This document shows, piece by piece, positions 51,109-63,526 of a DNA stretch of 64,000 bases. The DNA is from Argopecten irradians (taxonomy: Eukaryota; Mollusca; Bivalvia; Pectinida; Pectinidae): assembly GCF_041381155.1 (NCBI RefSeq), contig NC_091145.1, positions 41,009,697 through 41,073,696 of the forward strand. Direction: 5' to 3'. The position numbers and the translations under genes were made by a program. Each line of letters starts with the position of its first letter. Positions within the stretch are counted from its first letter, which is position 1. Below the pieces are notes generated by a model, which worked only from the letters and a program-made list of their open reading frames with translations, had not been told where the DNA came from and searched no databases.

Positions 51109-52042
51109 TTTTTAAAAAGAAACATGGCTTTGTTTACATTTTGACGCAACATTACGTGTATATTGTTGTTTTTCATAGAATTTTGGAAAAATGTAAACAA
51201 TATATATATATATTATATTTATATATGATACAAACATTTTTAAAATTACCAATGTATAAAGAAACGGGAAAAAGCCGACCGGGGCGACGTGTAGTGCTTT
51301 CATTTTTGTTAAAAATGATGGATGTCAAATGTAAACATTACCTCTGTGTCTGTGTTCGTCCTACGAGTGGACGGACATGAGACCCTCTGACAGAGGTCAG
51401 TAATAAACATATCCTCTTGTCTTTGTTCTATGTGAATTTAATTGTGTGTTTTATAAAACATGCACCGCTAGTAATCCACGTGTTGCGTCATCACAAATAC
51501 ATTGTATCCATCGAACACAAGTGAAGTTGTTCCATCAATCGATGGCGATGGATCTAAGCGTAGATTATATAATCACATGGCTCCCAAGGATGTAATATCG
51601 TCAAGTCAGACGACAATCTCAAACACATTAAGCTACTTGAACACCAGTGTTTTGACAACTTCGGAAAATTCCTTTGTGTAAGCGTGCGTCAGCTTCGCCT
51701 CGCTGCACATTAACATTATAACGGTCAACGAGTTCACACATGTGGCCGAGTACAAATACTTTATGTTATTACGCTATATTTTAACCTTTAACAAAATTGA
51801 ATATCTATTTAAAGGTCTGATCTTATTAAATAAAATTATCTCTGAAATTTACTTTTTTGTCATGTTTATTTTAGACTAAAATATTGAACTTTTTTGTCGT
51901 AACGGATGAATAATTCTATCTTACGTGAAGAGTCATCATTCGCTGTTCAATTGAGTAAGCTCCTCCCACTTTTGACCGACTTCTATTGAATAATTACGTC
52001 ACTTTTCATAAAATATTAATAAAAAGTCGTGCGAGTATAAAT
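51109..52042. other. Gene-free spacer
   Basis: AT-rich sequence in which I see no exon, RNA gene or clear repeat apart from a short (TA)n run near 51200-51215. Confidence 0.5.
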
Positions 52043-52187
52043 ATAGGGATTAGATTTCGCTTTTATGTTAACCATGCTTGTATGGAGCAATTCCTTTAAG
52101 AATATAATATTCTTTAAGAATATAATATTCTTAAAGGAATTGCTCCATACAAGCATGGTTAACATAAAAGCGAAATCCAATCCCTAT
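52043..52187. mobile_element. Near-perfect foldback MITE
   Basis: Arms of about 60 bp starting ATAGGGATTAGATTTCGC pair almost without mismatch. The centre is AAGAATATAATATTCTT present twice, itself a palindrome. Near-identity of the arms suggests a young element. Confidence 0.9.
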
Positions 52188-52314
52188 ATGGATGTATGAC
52201 TATTATACAAGCGGCAAATGACGTCATATATTTCAAAGGGCAATTTATTGTCAATGATCTTGGTTCCATTTAAATTGTACAGCGTGATTTCAATTTGTTT
52301 GTAAATTTAATTGT

Positions 52315-53395
52315 TTGGATGTAAGATCATGATATTATTGTGTTATATAGTTAATTGTTTGGATGTAAGAAGATCAGGGTATTACTGTGCTATACAGTTA
52401 ATTGTTTGGATGCAAGAAGATCGGGGTATTACTGTGCTATACAGTTAATTGTTTGGATGCAAGAAGATCGGGGTATTACTGTGTTATACAGTTAATTGTT
52501 TGGATGTAAGAAGATCAGGGTATTACTGTGTTATACAGTTAATTGTTTGGATGTAAGAAGATCAGGGTATTACTGTGTTATACAGTTAATTGTTTGGATG
52601 TAAGAAGATCAGGGTATTACTATGTTATATAGTTAATTGTTTGGATGTAAGAAGGTCAGGGTATTACTGTGTTATACAGTTAATTATTTGGATGTTAGAA
52701 GATCGGGGTATTACTGTGTTATACAGTTAATTGTTTGGATGTAAGATCATGATATTATTGTGTTATATAGTTAATTGTTTGGATGTAAGAAGATCAGGGT
52801 ATTACTGTGCTATACAGTTAATTGTTTGGATGCAAGAAGATCGGGGTATTACTGTGCTATACAGTTAATTGTTTGGATGCAAGAAGATCGGGGTATTACT
52901 ATGTTATATAGTTAATTGTTTGGATGTAAGAAGATCAGGGTATTACTGTGTTATACAGTTAATTGTTTGGATGTAAGAAGATCAGGGTATTACTGTGTTA
53001 TACAGTTAATTGTTTGGATGTAAGAAGATCAGGGTATTACTGTGTTATACAGTTAATTGTTTGGATGTAAGAAGATCAGGGTATTACTGTGTTATATAGT
53101 TAATTGTTTGGATGTAAGAAGATCAGGGTATTACTGTGTTATACAGTTAATTGTTTAGATGTAAGAAGATCAGGGTATTACTGTGCTATACAGTTAATTG
53201 TTTGGATGTAAGAAGATCAGGGTATTACTGTGTTATACAGTTAATTGTTTGGATGTAAGAAGATCGGGGTATTACTGTGTTATACAGTTAATTGTTTGGA
53301 TGTTAGAAGATCGGGGTATTACTGTGTTATACAGTTAATTGTTTGGATGTAAGAAGAGAGGAGATAGAGATCAGGGTATTACTGTGTTATCAGCA
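52315..53395. repeat. 47-bp minisatellite
   Basis: About 23 copies of a 47-bp unit (CAGTTAATTGTTTGGATGTA, AGAAGATCAGGGTATTACTG, TGTTATA). A multi-unit block starting GTAAGATCATGATATTATTG at about 52321 recurs at about 52741, so blocks as well as single units have been copied. Confidence 0.96.
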
Positions 53396-54400
53396 TGTGT
53401 TGGGACATTTCCAAAAAAACCCATGGATATACGCGTCTGTTATAAGGAACTTAAAGTTGTGAAGTTCGTATATAGAAACATTACGAGTATCCCCATCCTA
53501 CATGTACCTTGTTAATTAGTATTCATTACGAATTTCATTTATAGAGATTTAAATGCTACAATGCCTCGCGTCTTGAAATATATTATCTTTTGTGAATTAC
53601 ATGAACTGTTCTAATTTGGAACACTACAAATAAGAGCACGGAAAAAAACGACTACGACACTGTTGGAATTTACTTTTCCATATGAACACTATTCGTATCT
53701 TGGGAGACAAACGATGAACCACATGTTACGTAAAATGTTCCATTCTTTACTGTATATAGATCAGAATGAAGGTTCACGTGACCCAAAACAAGGTTTCACA
53801 GGAAAATGACAACAGTCCTAATGCAGTAGTTTTCCCGTGAACTATAACATGACAATTTCGTCCGTGAAATTTATACAATATCAGAAGCGATATAAGTCTT
53901 ACTTTCTGCTTCGGAAATGGCAGCCATATGGTACTTCAAATCAACAAGAGGCCCATGGGCCTTAACGGTCATCTGACTCATGGCACAAAACAACAAAGTA
54001 ACAGTATAAAGTATTGGTTAACGATTAATATAAATAATACAAGGAATTTTTTAGTTGAATATGTAAGTTTCTGAAATAGGTAAATGTCATTTGTTGAACA
54101 AACTTGGTAGCCCTTCATCCATATATGGTTGTAACTCATTCAAGGATTAATTTAAGGAGGAGTAGTCAGATTTTAAAGCCAAATTTCAGCAAAGCTCCCA
54201 TTTTGGACCTCCACCGTACTATCCCCATGGGTCTTAGCTCGGTCCTTTATAAAATATGATTGTCCTCACCTAAAGTTTCCCCTTCTGAATCAATTAAAAC
54301 CCTATAGACCAATTTTCATTGAGATTGGAGACTGAAACCTGAAAACAGGAAGTGGGCCAGTGGCCATCTTGGAATACCAAAATCTTTACGAAAATGTTTT

Positions 54401-54846
54401 TTTATATTTCAACAAATTTTATTGCAAATAATATGCAAATGGATTTGGCAACAGGCAAAGCCTATATTAGCCATCTCCAAACAAATCCGGTATAGTACAA
54501 TTATCAACAAAATATTTTAACATTTAACATTACATTATGAATGAATATTATTATTAGTGTATCTCCCCAACCTATCATAGTAGAAAAATCTAAAAAAATC
54601 TTTTAGTTTCAGATATATATTCTGATATGCATTGCAATAAATATGTATTTTTTTCTTCATCACAATTGTCACAGCCATGCAGTAGAGTTTTTGCGTTAAA
54701 ATGCGAGTGGGGGATATTAGAGTTATGTATTTTGGTTCTGAGTGATGATCTTTGTTCATTAAATAAAGGACATATGAAAAGATAGTGTTCGGCTGTTTCA
54801 TTACCAAGGCCACAAGAACAAATTGGAGAATCTCTCAAATGATCGT
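54401..54846 (-). mobile_element. LINE 3' fragment, 5'-truncated
   Basis: Flanked by an 11-bp target duplication GAAAATGTTTT (54390-54400 and 54847-54857). On the minus strand 54838-54590 encodes 82 residues with the zinc-knuckle-like ICSCGLGNETAEHYLFICPL seen at the C-terminus of many non-LTR reverse transcriptase proteins. The 3' end is A-rich (ATATAAAAAAA). Only the tail of the element was copied, as is usual for target-primed insertion. Confidence 0.8.
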
Positions 54847-55627
54847 GAAAATGTTTTCATGTTGTTCGGCATCAATTAAAACCCCTATAGACCAATTTTC
54901 ATTGAGATTGGAGACTGAAACCTTAAAACAGGAAGTGGGCCAGCGGCCATCTTGGAATACCAAAAATCTTTACGAAAATGTTGTATGTTGTTCGGCATCA
55001 ATTAAAACCCCTGTAGACAAATTTTTCATTGAGATCAGAGACCGAAACCTGAAAACAGGAATTGGGCCAGCTAAAATTAAGAAAATTTGCCCTTTTGGGG
55101 CCCCACCCCTCAGCCCCTAGGGGTCAGACCAGACTCATTTATATAAAATATGATTGTCCTTCCCCAATGATGTTTCACACCAAATATGGATGAAATTCAT
55201 CCAAGGATGAAGGAGGAGTAGAATTTTAAAGCTAAAATTAAGAATATTTGCCCTTTTTGGGCCCCATCCCTAAGCCCCTAGGGGTCAATAAGGCTCATTT
55301 ATATAAAATATGATTGTCCTTCCCTAATGACGTTTCAAACCAAATAAGGATGAAATCCATCCAAGGATGAAGGAGGAGTAGGATTTAAAAGCTAAAATTA
55401 AGAAAATTTGCCCTTTTGGGGCCCCACCCCTCAGCCCCTAGGGGTCGGACCAGGCTCATTTATATAAAATATGATTGTCCATCCACAATGATGTTTCACA
55501 ACAAATATGGATGAAATCCATCAAAGGATGAAGGAGGAGTAGGATTTTAAAGCTAAAATTAAGAAAAATTGCCCTTTTGGGGCCCCACCCCTCAGCCCCT
55601 AGGGGTTGGACCAGGCTCATTTATATA

Positions 55628-58403
55628 CAAGAGATCCCAGAGGGATCTTGGCGCCCACCAAAGAATGATCTATGTCTGACAACAGAAAGAGGGATCTTTT
55701 CCCTGCTTTTCAAACTTTTACTACATACTATATATGAACCTTGAGAAAGATCCTTTCAGTACTTTCTGAGATATGTAGCAGTAACAAACTTCAATTATCA
55801 AAATTCAAGATGGCAACCTGTCGATCATCTTGCTGACCGATCTGTCCCAAAATGCAATATGCACAACTAGGGTCGTAGGGGAACCTACATATGAAATTTG
55901 AGAAAGATTCCTTCAGTACTTTCTGGGAAATAGTGTTAACAAACTTTAACTATCAAAATCCAAGATGGCCGCCGGTCGGCTATCTTGTTGACCGATCACT
56001 CCCAAAATGCAATATGCACAACTAGGGTTCAAGGGGAACATGAATATGAAATTTGAGAGAGATCCCTTCAGTACTTTCTGAGAAATAGCGGTAACAAACT
56101 TTAACTATCAAAATCCAAGATGGCCGTCAGTCGGTCGGCCATCTTGTTGACTGATTGGTCCCAAAATGCAATATGCACAACTAGGGCCCTAGGGGAACCT
56201 ATATATGAAATTTGAGAAAGATCCCTTCAGTACTTTCTGGGAAATAGCGGTAACAAACTTTAACTATCAAAATCCAAGATGGCCGCCGGTCGGCCATCAT
56301 TGTTGACCGATTGGTCCCAAAATGCAATATGCACAACTAGGGCCCTAGGGAAACCTACATATGAAATTTGAGAAAGATCCCTTCAGTACTTTCTGGGAAA
56401 TAGCGGTAACAAACTTTAACTATCAAAATCCAAGATGGCCGCCAGTCGGCCATCTTGTTGACCGATTGGTCCCAAAATGCAATATGCACAACTAGGGCCC
56501 AAGGAGAACCAACATATGAAATTTGAGAAAGATCCCTTCAAAACTTTCTGAGAAATAGCGGTAACAAACTTTAACTATCAAAATCCAAGATGGCCGCCAG
56601 TCGGCCATCTTGTTGATCGATTGGTCCCAAAATGCAATATGCACAACTAGGGCCCTAGGGGAACCTACATGTAAAATTTGAGAAAGATCCCTTTAGTACT
56701 TTCTGAGAAATAGCGGTAACAAACTTTAACTATCAAAATCCAAGATGGCCGTCAGTCGGTCGGCCATCTTGTTGACTGATTGGTCCCAAAATGCAATATG
56801 CACAACTAGGGCCCTAGGGGAACCTATATATGAAATTTGAGAAAGATCCCTTCAGTACTTTCTGGGAAATAGCGGTAACAAACTTTAACTATCAAAATCC
56901 AAGATGGCCGCCAGTCGGCCATCATTGTTGACCGATTGGTCCCAAAATGCAATATGCACAACTAGGGCCCTAGGGAAACCTACATATGAAATTTGAGAAA
57001 GATCCCTTAAGTACTTTCTGAGAAATAGCGGTAACAAACTTTAACTATCAAAATCCAAGATGGCCGCCAGTCGGCCATCTTGTTGACCGATTGGTCCCAA
57101 AATGCAATATGCACAACTAGGCCCCTAGGGAAACCTACATATGAAATTTGAGAAAGATCCCTTAAGTACTTTCTGAGAAATAGCGGTAACAAACTTTAAC
57201 TATCAAAATCCAAGATGGCCGCCAGTCGGCCATCTTGTTGACCGATTGGTCCCAAAATGCAATATGCACAACTAGGGCCCTAGGGGAACCTACATGTAAA
57301 ATTTGAGAAAGATCCCTTTAGTACTTTCTGAGAAATAGCGGTAACAAACTTTAACTATCAAAATCCAAGATGGCCGCCAGTCGGCCATCTTGTTGACCGA
57401 TTGATCCCAAAATGCAATATGCACAACTAGGGCCCTAGGGGAACCTGCATGTGAAATTTGAGAAAGATCCCTTCTCTACTTTCTGAGAAATAGCGGTAAC
57501 AAACTTTAACTATCAAAATCCAAGATGGCCGCCAGTCGGCCATCATTGTTGACCGATTGGTCCCAAAATGCAATATGCACAACTAGGGCCCTAGGGAAAC
57601 CTACATATGAAATTTGAGAAAGATCCCTTAAGTACTTTCTGAGAAATAGCGGTAACAAACTTTAACTATCAAAATCCAAGATGGCCGCCAGTCGGCCATC
57701 TTGTTGACCGATTGGTCCCAAAATGCAATATGCACAACTAGGGCCCTAGGGGAACCTACATATGAAATTTGAGAAAGATCCCTTCAGTACTTTCTGGGAA
57801 ATAGCGGTAACAAACTTTAACTATCAAAATCCAAGATGGCCGCCAGTCGGCCATCTTGTTGACCGATTGGTCCCAAAATGCAATATGCACAACTAGGCCC
57901 CTAGGGAAACCTACATATGAAATTTGAGAAAGATCCCTTAAGTACTTTCTGAGAAATAGCGGTAACAAACTTTAACTATCAAAATCCAAGATGGCCGCCA
58001 GTCGGCCATCTTGTTGACCGATTGGTCCCAAAATGCAATATGCACAACTAGGGCCCTAGGGGAACCTACATGTAAAATTTGAGAAAGATCCCTTTAGTTA
58101 TTTCTGAGAAATAGCGGTAACAAACTTTAACTATCAAAATCCAAGATGGCCGCCAGTCGGCCATCTTGTTGACCGATTGATCCCAAAATGCAATATGCAC
58201 AACTAGGGCCCTAGGGGAACCTGCATGTGAAATTTGAGAAAGATCCCTTCTCTACTTTCTGAGAAATAGCGGTAACAAGAATTGTTAACGGACGGACGGA
58301 CGGACGGACGGAAGGACGGACGGACGGAAGGACGGACGGACGGACGACGGACCACGGACGAAAGGCGATTTGAATAGCCCACCATCTGATGATGGTGGGC
58401 TAA
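55628..58403 (+). mobile_element. Pearl-type Helentron-like element nested in another
   Basis: It starts CAAGAGATCCCAGAGGGATC (hairpin AGATCCC-aga-GGGATCT). About 16 core repeats of about 155 bp follow (AAATTTGAGAAAGATCCC, ATCCAAGATGGCCGCCAGTC, ATGCAATATGCACAACTAGG), then a (GGAC)n microsatellite at 58291-58365, and an end hairpin AGCCCACCATC/GATGGTGGGCT with CTAA. A block of five units is repeated at an offset of 776 bp inside. No protein is encoded. Core repeats followed by an ACGG-type microsatellite is the known layout of bivalve pearl elements. Confidence 0.85.
58291..58365. repeat. (GGAC)n microsatellite inside the pearl-type element
   Basis: About 15 tetranucleotide units with occasional GGAA interruptions, placed between the last core repeat and the right flank of the element. 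Confidence 0.93.
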
Positions 58404-58908
58404 AAATATGATTGTCCGTCCCCAATGATGTTTCACACCAAATATGGATGAAATCTATCAAAGGATGAAGGAGGAGTAGGATTTTAAAGCTAAAATTGAC
58501 AAAATTTGTCCTTTTGGGGCCCCATCCCTCAGCCCCTAGGGGTCGGACCAGGCTCATTTATATAAAATATGATTGTCCGTCCCCAATGATGTTTCACACC
58601 AAATATGGATGAAATCCATCCAAGGATGAAGGAGGAGTAGGATTTAAAAGCTAAAATTAAGAAAATTTGCCCTTTTGGGGCCCCGCCCCTCTGCCCCTAG
58701 GGGTCGGACCTATCTCATTTATATAAAATATGATTGTCCTTCCCCAAGGATGTTTCACACCAAATATGGATGTAATTCACTCAAGGGTTTAGGAGGAGTA
58801 GGCTTTTGTATAAATAGTTTTACGCACGACGCACGGCGGACGGCGCACGACGACGGACGAAACACGATGACAATAGGTCATCCTGACCTTCGGTCAGATG
58901 ACCTAAAA

Positions 58909-59959
58909 ATAGACAAAGTAAGGCAACATATGTGATGTGAAAGGCACTATTTATTTCTAGGTAATTATAAATATAAAACTAGACGGTGCAAGGTTATAAC
59001 AGTATAACTACACGCTACCCAACAGTAAGGAACATGAGACTCAAAATACATTGGATAGTTTCAATAGATTCAATAAAAAACAAAGGCAGCTCAAATCAAT
59101 GTAACCAAATAATTTGCAAAATAAGCATTAAATACAACGGCCAATCTCCATACGCTGATACATTTATTAATCAAAATGCCAAAATAAGTTATGATTTAAG
59201 TTCTTGTTTGCGTAGATAGCTTTAAGCAGATTGTTCACATACCATCATAAAGAGGTTTCTTTTCCGTATCAAAGATTCAATTCCTTAGTTTGAATGTCTT
59301 CCCTATGTGTCAGTAATTTCACTGCGTCTTCCAAAGCTAATATTTAAAAGTGACCGTTACATTTATAGCGATTTGGATTAGCAAGACGACTTTGATCTGG
59401 GTTAACCAATCGACATCAATAACATAACGAGCATGCTCAACAAGTCAATCAGACGTCACCATGACGTAGCCTACTGTTTGTCTAAAGGCGACATCACCCT
59501 AATCTCTTACTGCACTTCAGGAGTCATGTTTAAATTAAAAAATATTCGTAAACTTGGTCCACAATAACTTAAGTGAAGAGGTTAACAAAATGAATGTCCA
59601 ATGAATGATAATGGAACAGAGACAAGGTACCATACAATAAAGTAATGTTGATAAAGAGTTTACAAGAATGTAAAAAAGATTGATATAAAGGACACTGAGT
59701 CAGGCTGCTCACACATTACTAGGTTGTCAGCTGTAGTAATATATGTGTACACATTAAATGATCAGCAATGTTCATTTTTAGTTCTGATATCACAACTATA
59801 CAAAATCCAAATCCCTCCCATTAAGACATTGTTTAGTTTTCAGGAAGGGAAAATTTGTTTATTTTGCTCTGGTGTTGAATTAATTGTTCATCTTTCTCCA
59901 TTTCAAATATATACAAGTGCAGACGTGTGAGAGCATTCCTCAGAAAATGCTCCATGGAT
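58909..59959. other. Gene C 3' flank and UTR
   Basis: Downstream of the gene C stop codon on the minus strand. Possible poly(A) signals AATAAA (minus strand) lie at 59858-59863, about 97 bases after the stop, and further away at 59163-59168 and 58950-58955. No other gene is visible. Confidence 0.45.
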
Positions 59960-62900
59960 TTATGCGAAGAATTTCTCAAAATCCTTATCCTTTTTGCCGG
60001 TTTCACTCACGCATGTAATAGGCACGAAAGGATGGCTTGATTTCATCAAATGTTTCTGTAAATGAACAAGAAAATATATTTATGAGCTTCCTGTCATGTG
60101 ACATGTGTGCAGTAATCTTATGATTTAAGTATAGTATACCAGGTGACATAAGAGCACAGTGTGTCATGTGACATAAGAGCACAGTGTGTTATGTGACATA
60201 AGAGCACAGTATGTTATGTGACATAAAAGTACAGTATGTTATGTGACATAAAAGTACAGTATGTTATGTGACATAAGAGCACAGTGTGTTATGTGACATA
60301 AAAGTACAGTATGTTATGTGACATAAGAGCACAGTATGTTATGTGACATAAGAGCACAGTATGTTATGTGACATAAGAGCACAGTATGTTATGTGACATA
60401 AGAGCACAGTGTGTTATGTGACATAAGAGCACAGTGTGTTATGTGACATAAGAGTAAAGTCAGTCATGTGACATAAGAGTACAGTATGTCATGTGATGTA
60501 AAAGTGCAGTTAAGTCATGTGACATAAGAGCACAGTATGTTATGTGACATAAGAGTACAGTATGTCATGTGACGTAAAAGTGCAGTTAAGTCATGTGACA
60601 TAAGAGCACAGTATGTTATGTGACATAAGAGCACAGTGTGTTATGTGACATAAGAGCACAGTGTGTTATGTGACATAAAAGTAAAGTCAGTCATGTGACA
60701 TAAGAGTACAGTATGTCATGTGATGTAAAAGTGCAGTTAAGTCATGTGACATAAGAGCACAGTATGTTATGTGACATAAGAGTACAGTATGTCATGTGAT
60801 GTAAAAGTGCAGTTAAGTCATGTGACATAAGAGCACAGTATGTTATGTGACATAAGAGCACAGTGTGTTATGTGACATAAAAGTACAGTATGTTATGTGA
60901 CATAAGAGCACAGTATGTTATGTGACATAAGAGCACAGTATGTTATGTGACATAAGAGCACGGTATGTTATGTGACAGAAGAGCACAGTGTGTTATGTGA
61001 CATAAGAGCACAGTGTGTTATGTGACATAAGAGCAGTGTGTTATGTGACATAAGAGCACAGTGTGTTATGTGACATAAGAGCACAGTGCGTTATGTGACA
61101 TAAGAGCACAGTATGTTATGTGACATAAGAGTACAGTATGTCATGTGATGTAAAAGTGCAGTTAAGTCATGTGACATAAGAGCACAGTATGTTATGTGAC
61201 ATAAGAGCACAGTATGTTATGTGAAATAAGAGCACAGTGTGTTATGTGACATAAGAGCACAGTGTGTTATGTGACATAAAAGTACAGTATGTTATGTGAC
61301 ATAAGAGCACAGTGTGTTATGTGACATAAGAGCACAGTGTGTTATGTGACATAAGAGCACAGTGTGTTATGTGACATAAGAGCACAGTGTGTTATGTGAC
61401 ATAAAAGTAAAGTCAGTCATGTGACATAAGAGTACAGTATGTCATCTGATATAAAAGTGCAGTTAAGTCATGTGACATAAGAGCACAGTATGTCATGTGA
61501 CATAAGAGCACAGTATGTTATGTGACATAAGAGCACAGTGTGTTATGTGACATAAGAGCACAGTGTGTTATGTGACATAGGAGCACAGTGTGTTATGTGA
61601 CATAAGAGCACAGTGTGTTATGTGACATAAGAGCACAGTGTGTTATGTGACATAACAGTACAGTATGTTATGTTATGTGACATAAGAGCACAGTGTGTTA
61701 TGTGACATAACAGTACAGTATGTTATGTTATGTGACATAAGAGCACAGTGTGTTATGTGACATAAGAGCACAGTATGTTATGTGACATAAGAGCACAGTG
61801 TGTTATGTGACATAAAAGTACAGTATGTCATGCGACATAAAAGTAAAGTCAGTCATGTGACAAGTATAAGTCATGTGACATGAGTACAGTATACAGTAAG
61901 TCTTGTGACAATTATGACCATTATTATATCATCAGATATTGATGGGCGGCTGTGTTTAGGACTGGAAGAGATATTTCATACACAACCAAATTACACGTAG
62001 CCATTAACTAGTTCTATACCTTAACATTCTCCATAGAAAAGCATTACAGACATTGCATGGTTATATACTTATTGTGCTCTCTTACGTTTACTTTAACATT
62101 AAGTAGATTTGAATTTCTATTCCTGAACGTGGCATAAATAAGTATATATATAACACTCACGTGAGCATATGGCATGCCATTCCTTCGCTCATCAACAGAT
62201 GCGCCACCACCAATCCAGACAAACATGTGGCTTGGAGTATCCAACAGGAATACATCCTGAAAATACACAATTCCTGCTCTAACAAAACTCACCACAAAAT
62301 ATACACATAGTAACTATTATTAGTTGATAATTCTGACAGTAACTTTGATTGGCTGATAATTCTGACAGTAACTATGATTGGGTGATAAATGTGACATTAA
62401 GTATTATTGGCTGATAATTCTGACAGTAACTATGATTGGCTGATAAATGTGACAGTAACTATGATTGGATGATAATTCTGACAGTAACTATGATTGGGTG
62501 ATAAATCTGCCAGTAAGTATTATTGGCTGATAATTCTGACAGTAACTATGATTGGCTGATAAATGTGACAGTAACTATGATTGGATGATAATTCTGACAG
62601 TAACTATGATTGGCTGATAAATGTGACAGTAACTATGATTGGATGATAATACTGACAGTAACTATGATTGGATGATAATTCTGACAGTAACTATGATTGG
62701 CTGATAATTCTGACAGAAACTATTATTAGTTGATAATTCTGACAGTAACTATGATTGGCTGATAATTCTGACAGTAACTATTATTAGTTGATAATTCTGA
62801 CAGTAACTATGATTGGCTGATAAATCTGACATTAAGTATTATAGGCTGATAATTCTGACAGTAATTATGATTGGCTGATAAATGTGACAGTAACTATGAT

Positions 62901-63526
62901 TGGATGATAATTCTGACAGTAACTATGATTGGCTGATAAAGGTGACAGTAACTATGATTGCCTGATAATTCTGACAATAACTATGATTGGCTGATAATTG
63001 TGACAGTAACTATGATTGGCTGATAATTCTGACAGTAACTATGATTGGCTGATAATTCTGACAGTAACTATGATTGGATGATAATTCTGACAGTAACTAT
63101 GATTGGATGATAATTCTGACAGTAACTATGATTGGCTGATAATTCTGACAGTAACTATGATTGGATGATAATTCTGACAGTAACTATGATTGGCTGATAA
63201 ATGTGACAGTAACTATGATTGGATGATAATTCTGACAGTAACTATGATTGGCTGATAATTCTGACAGTAACTATGATTGGATGATAATTCTGACAGTAAC
63301 TATGACTGGATGATAATTCTGACAGTAACTATGATTGGCTGATAAGTGACAGTAACTATCATTGGCTAATAAGTCTGACAGTAACTATGGTTGGCTTATA
63401 ATTCTGACAGTAACTATGATTGGTTGATAACTCTTAGAGTAACTTACCTTGGATTCCAACATATCTCTGGTGATGTTTCCTGATGCGACTTCAGAGACCT
63501 CTGTACTGCCAGATTCGTCACTTACT
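59960..63526 (-). CDS. Gene C: gelsolin-like protein, 3' part only
   Basis: Third gelsolin-like copy, entering from beyond the right edge. Exons seen: 63526-63448 (79 bp), 62256-62161 (96 bp) and 60055-59960 (96 bp with the stop). They encode the third gelsolin repeat: VSDESGSTEVSEVASGN, DVFLLDTPSHMFVWIGGGAS, DERRNGMPYAH and HPFVPITCVSETGKKDKDF, ending EKFFA. Phases and lengths equal those of the last three exons of A and B (79; 96-99; 96-102 bp). The C-terminus is closer to typical gelsolin (PITCVSEG-like) than those of A and B. Splice borders are consensus. It is convergent to gene B. Confidence 0.9.
60118..61865. repeat. 25-bp minisatellite in last intron of gene C
   Basis: About 70 copies of a 25-bp unit (ATGTGACATAAGAGCACAGT plus GTGTT or ATGTT). 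A variant block (ATGTGATGTAAAAGTGCAGT plus TAAGTC) recurs about six times, giving a higher-order pattern. Confidence 0.96.
62295..63443. repeat. 29-bp minisatellite starting at a gene C splice donor
   Basis: About 39 copies of a 29-bp unit (TGACAGTAACTATGATTGGC plus TGATAATTC), with GATG and AAATG variants. Read on the minus strand, the first unit starts four or five bases after the exon border: the donor GTAAG is followed directly by TTACTC, a version of the TTACTG start of the unit. Confidence 0.95.

Larger units (their letters stand above)
53945..58908 (+). mobile_element. Helentron-like element interrupted by two insertions
   Basis: Inverted relative of 49677-51108. It starts CAAGAGGCCCATGGGCCTTA and ends with the hairpin AGGTCATCCTGACC/GGTCAGATGACCT followed by CTAAAA at 58903. 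Own sequence occupies 53945-54400, 54847-55627 and 58404-58908. Core repeats of about 160 bp include GCCCCTAGGGGTCGGACC. A LINE fragment and a second Helentron-like element are nested in it. Confidence 0.85.

Noticed and set aside
57007-57968. Repeated 61-70 residue frames
   Set aside because: Translation of the 155-bp core repeats of the pearl-type element.
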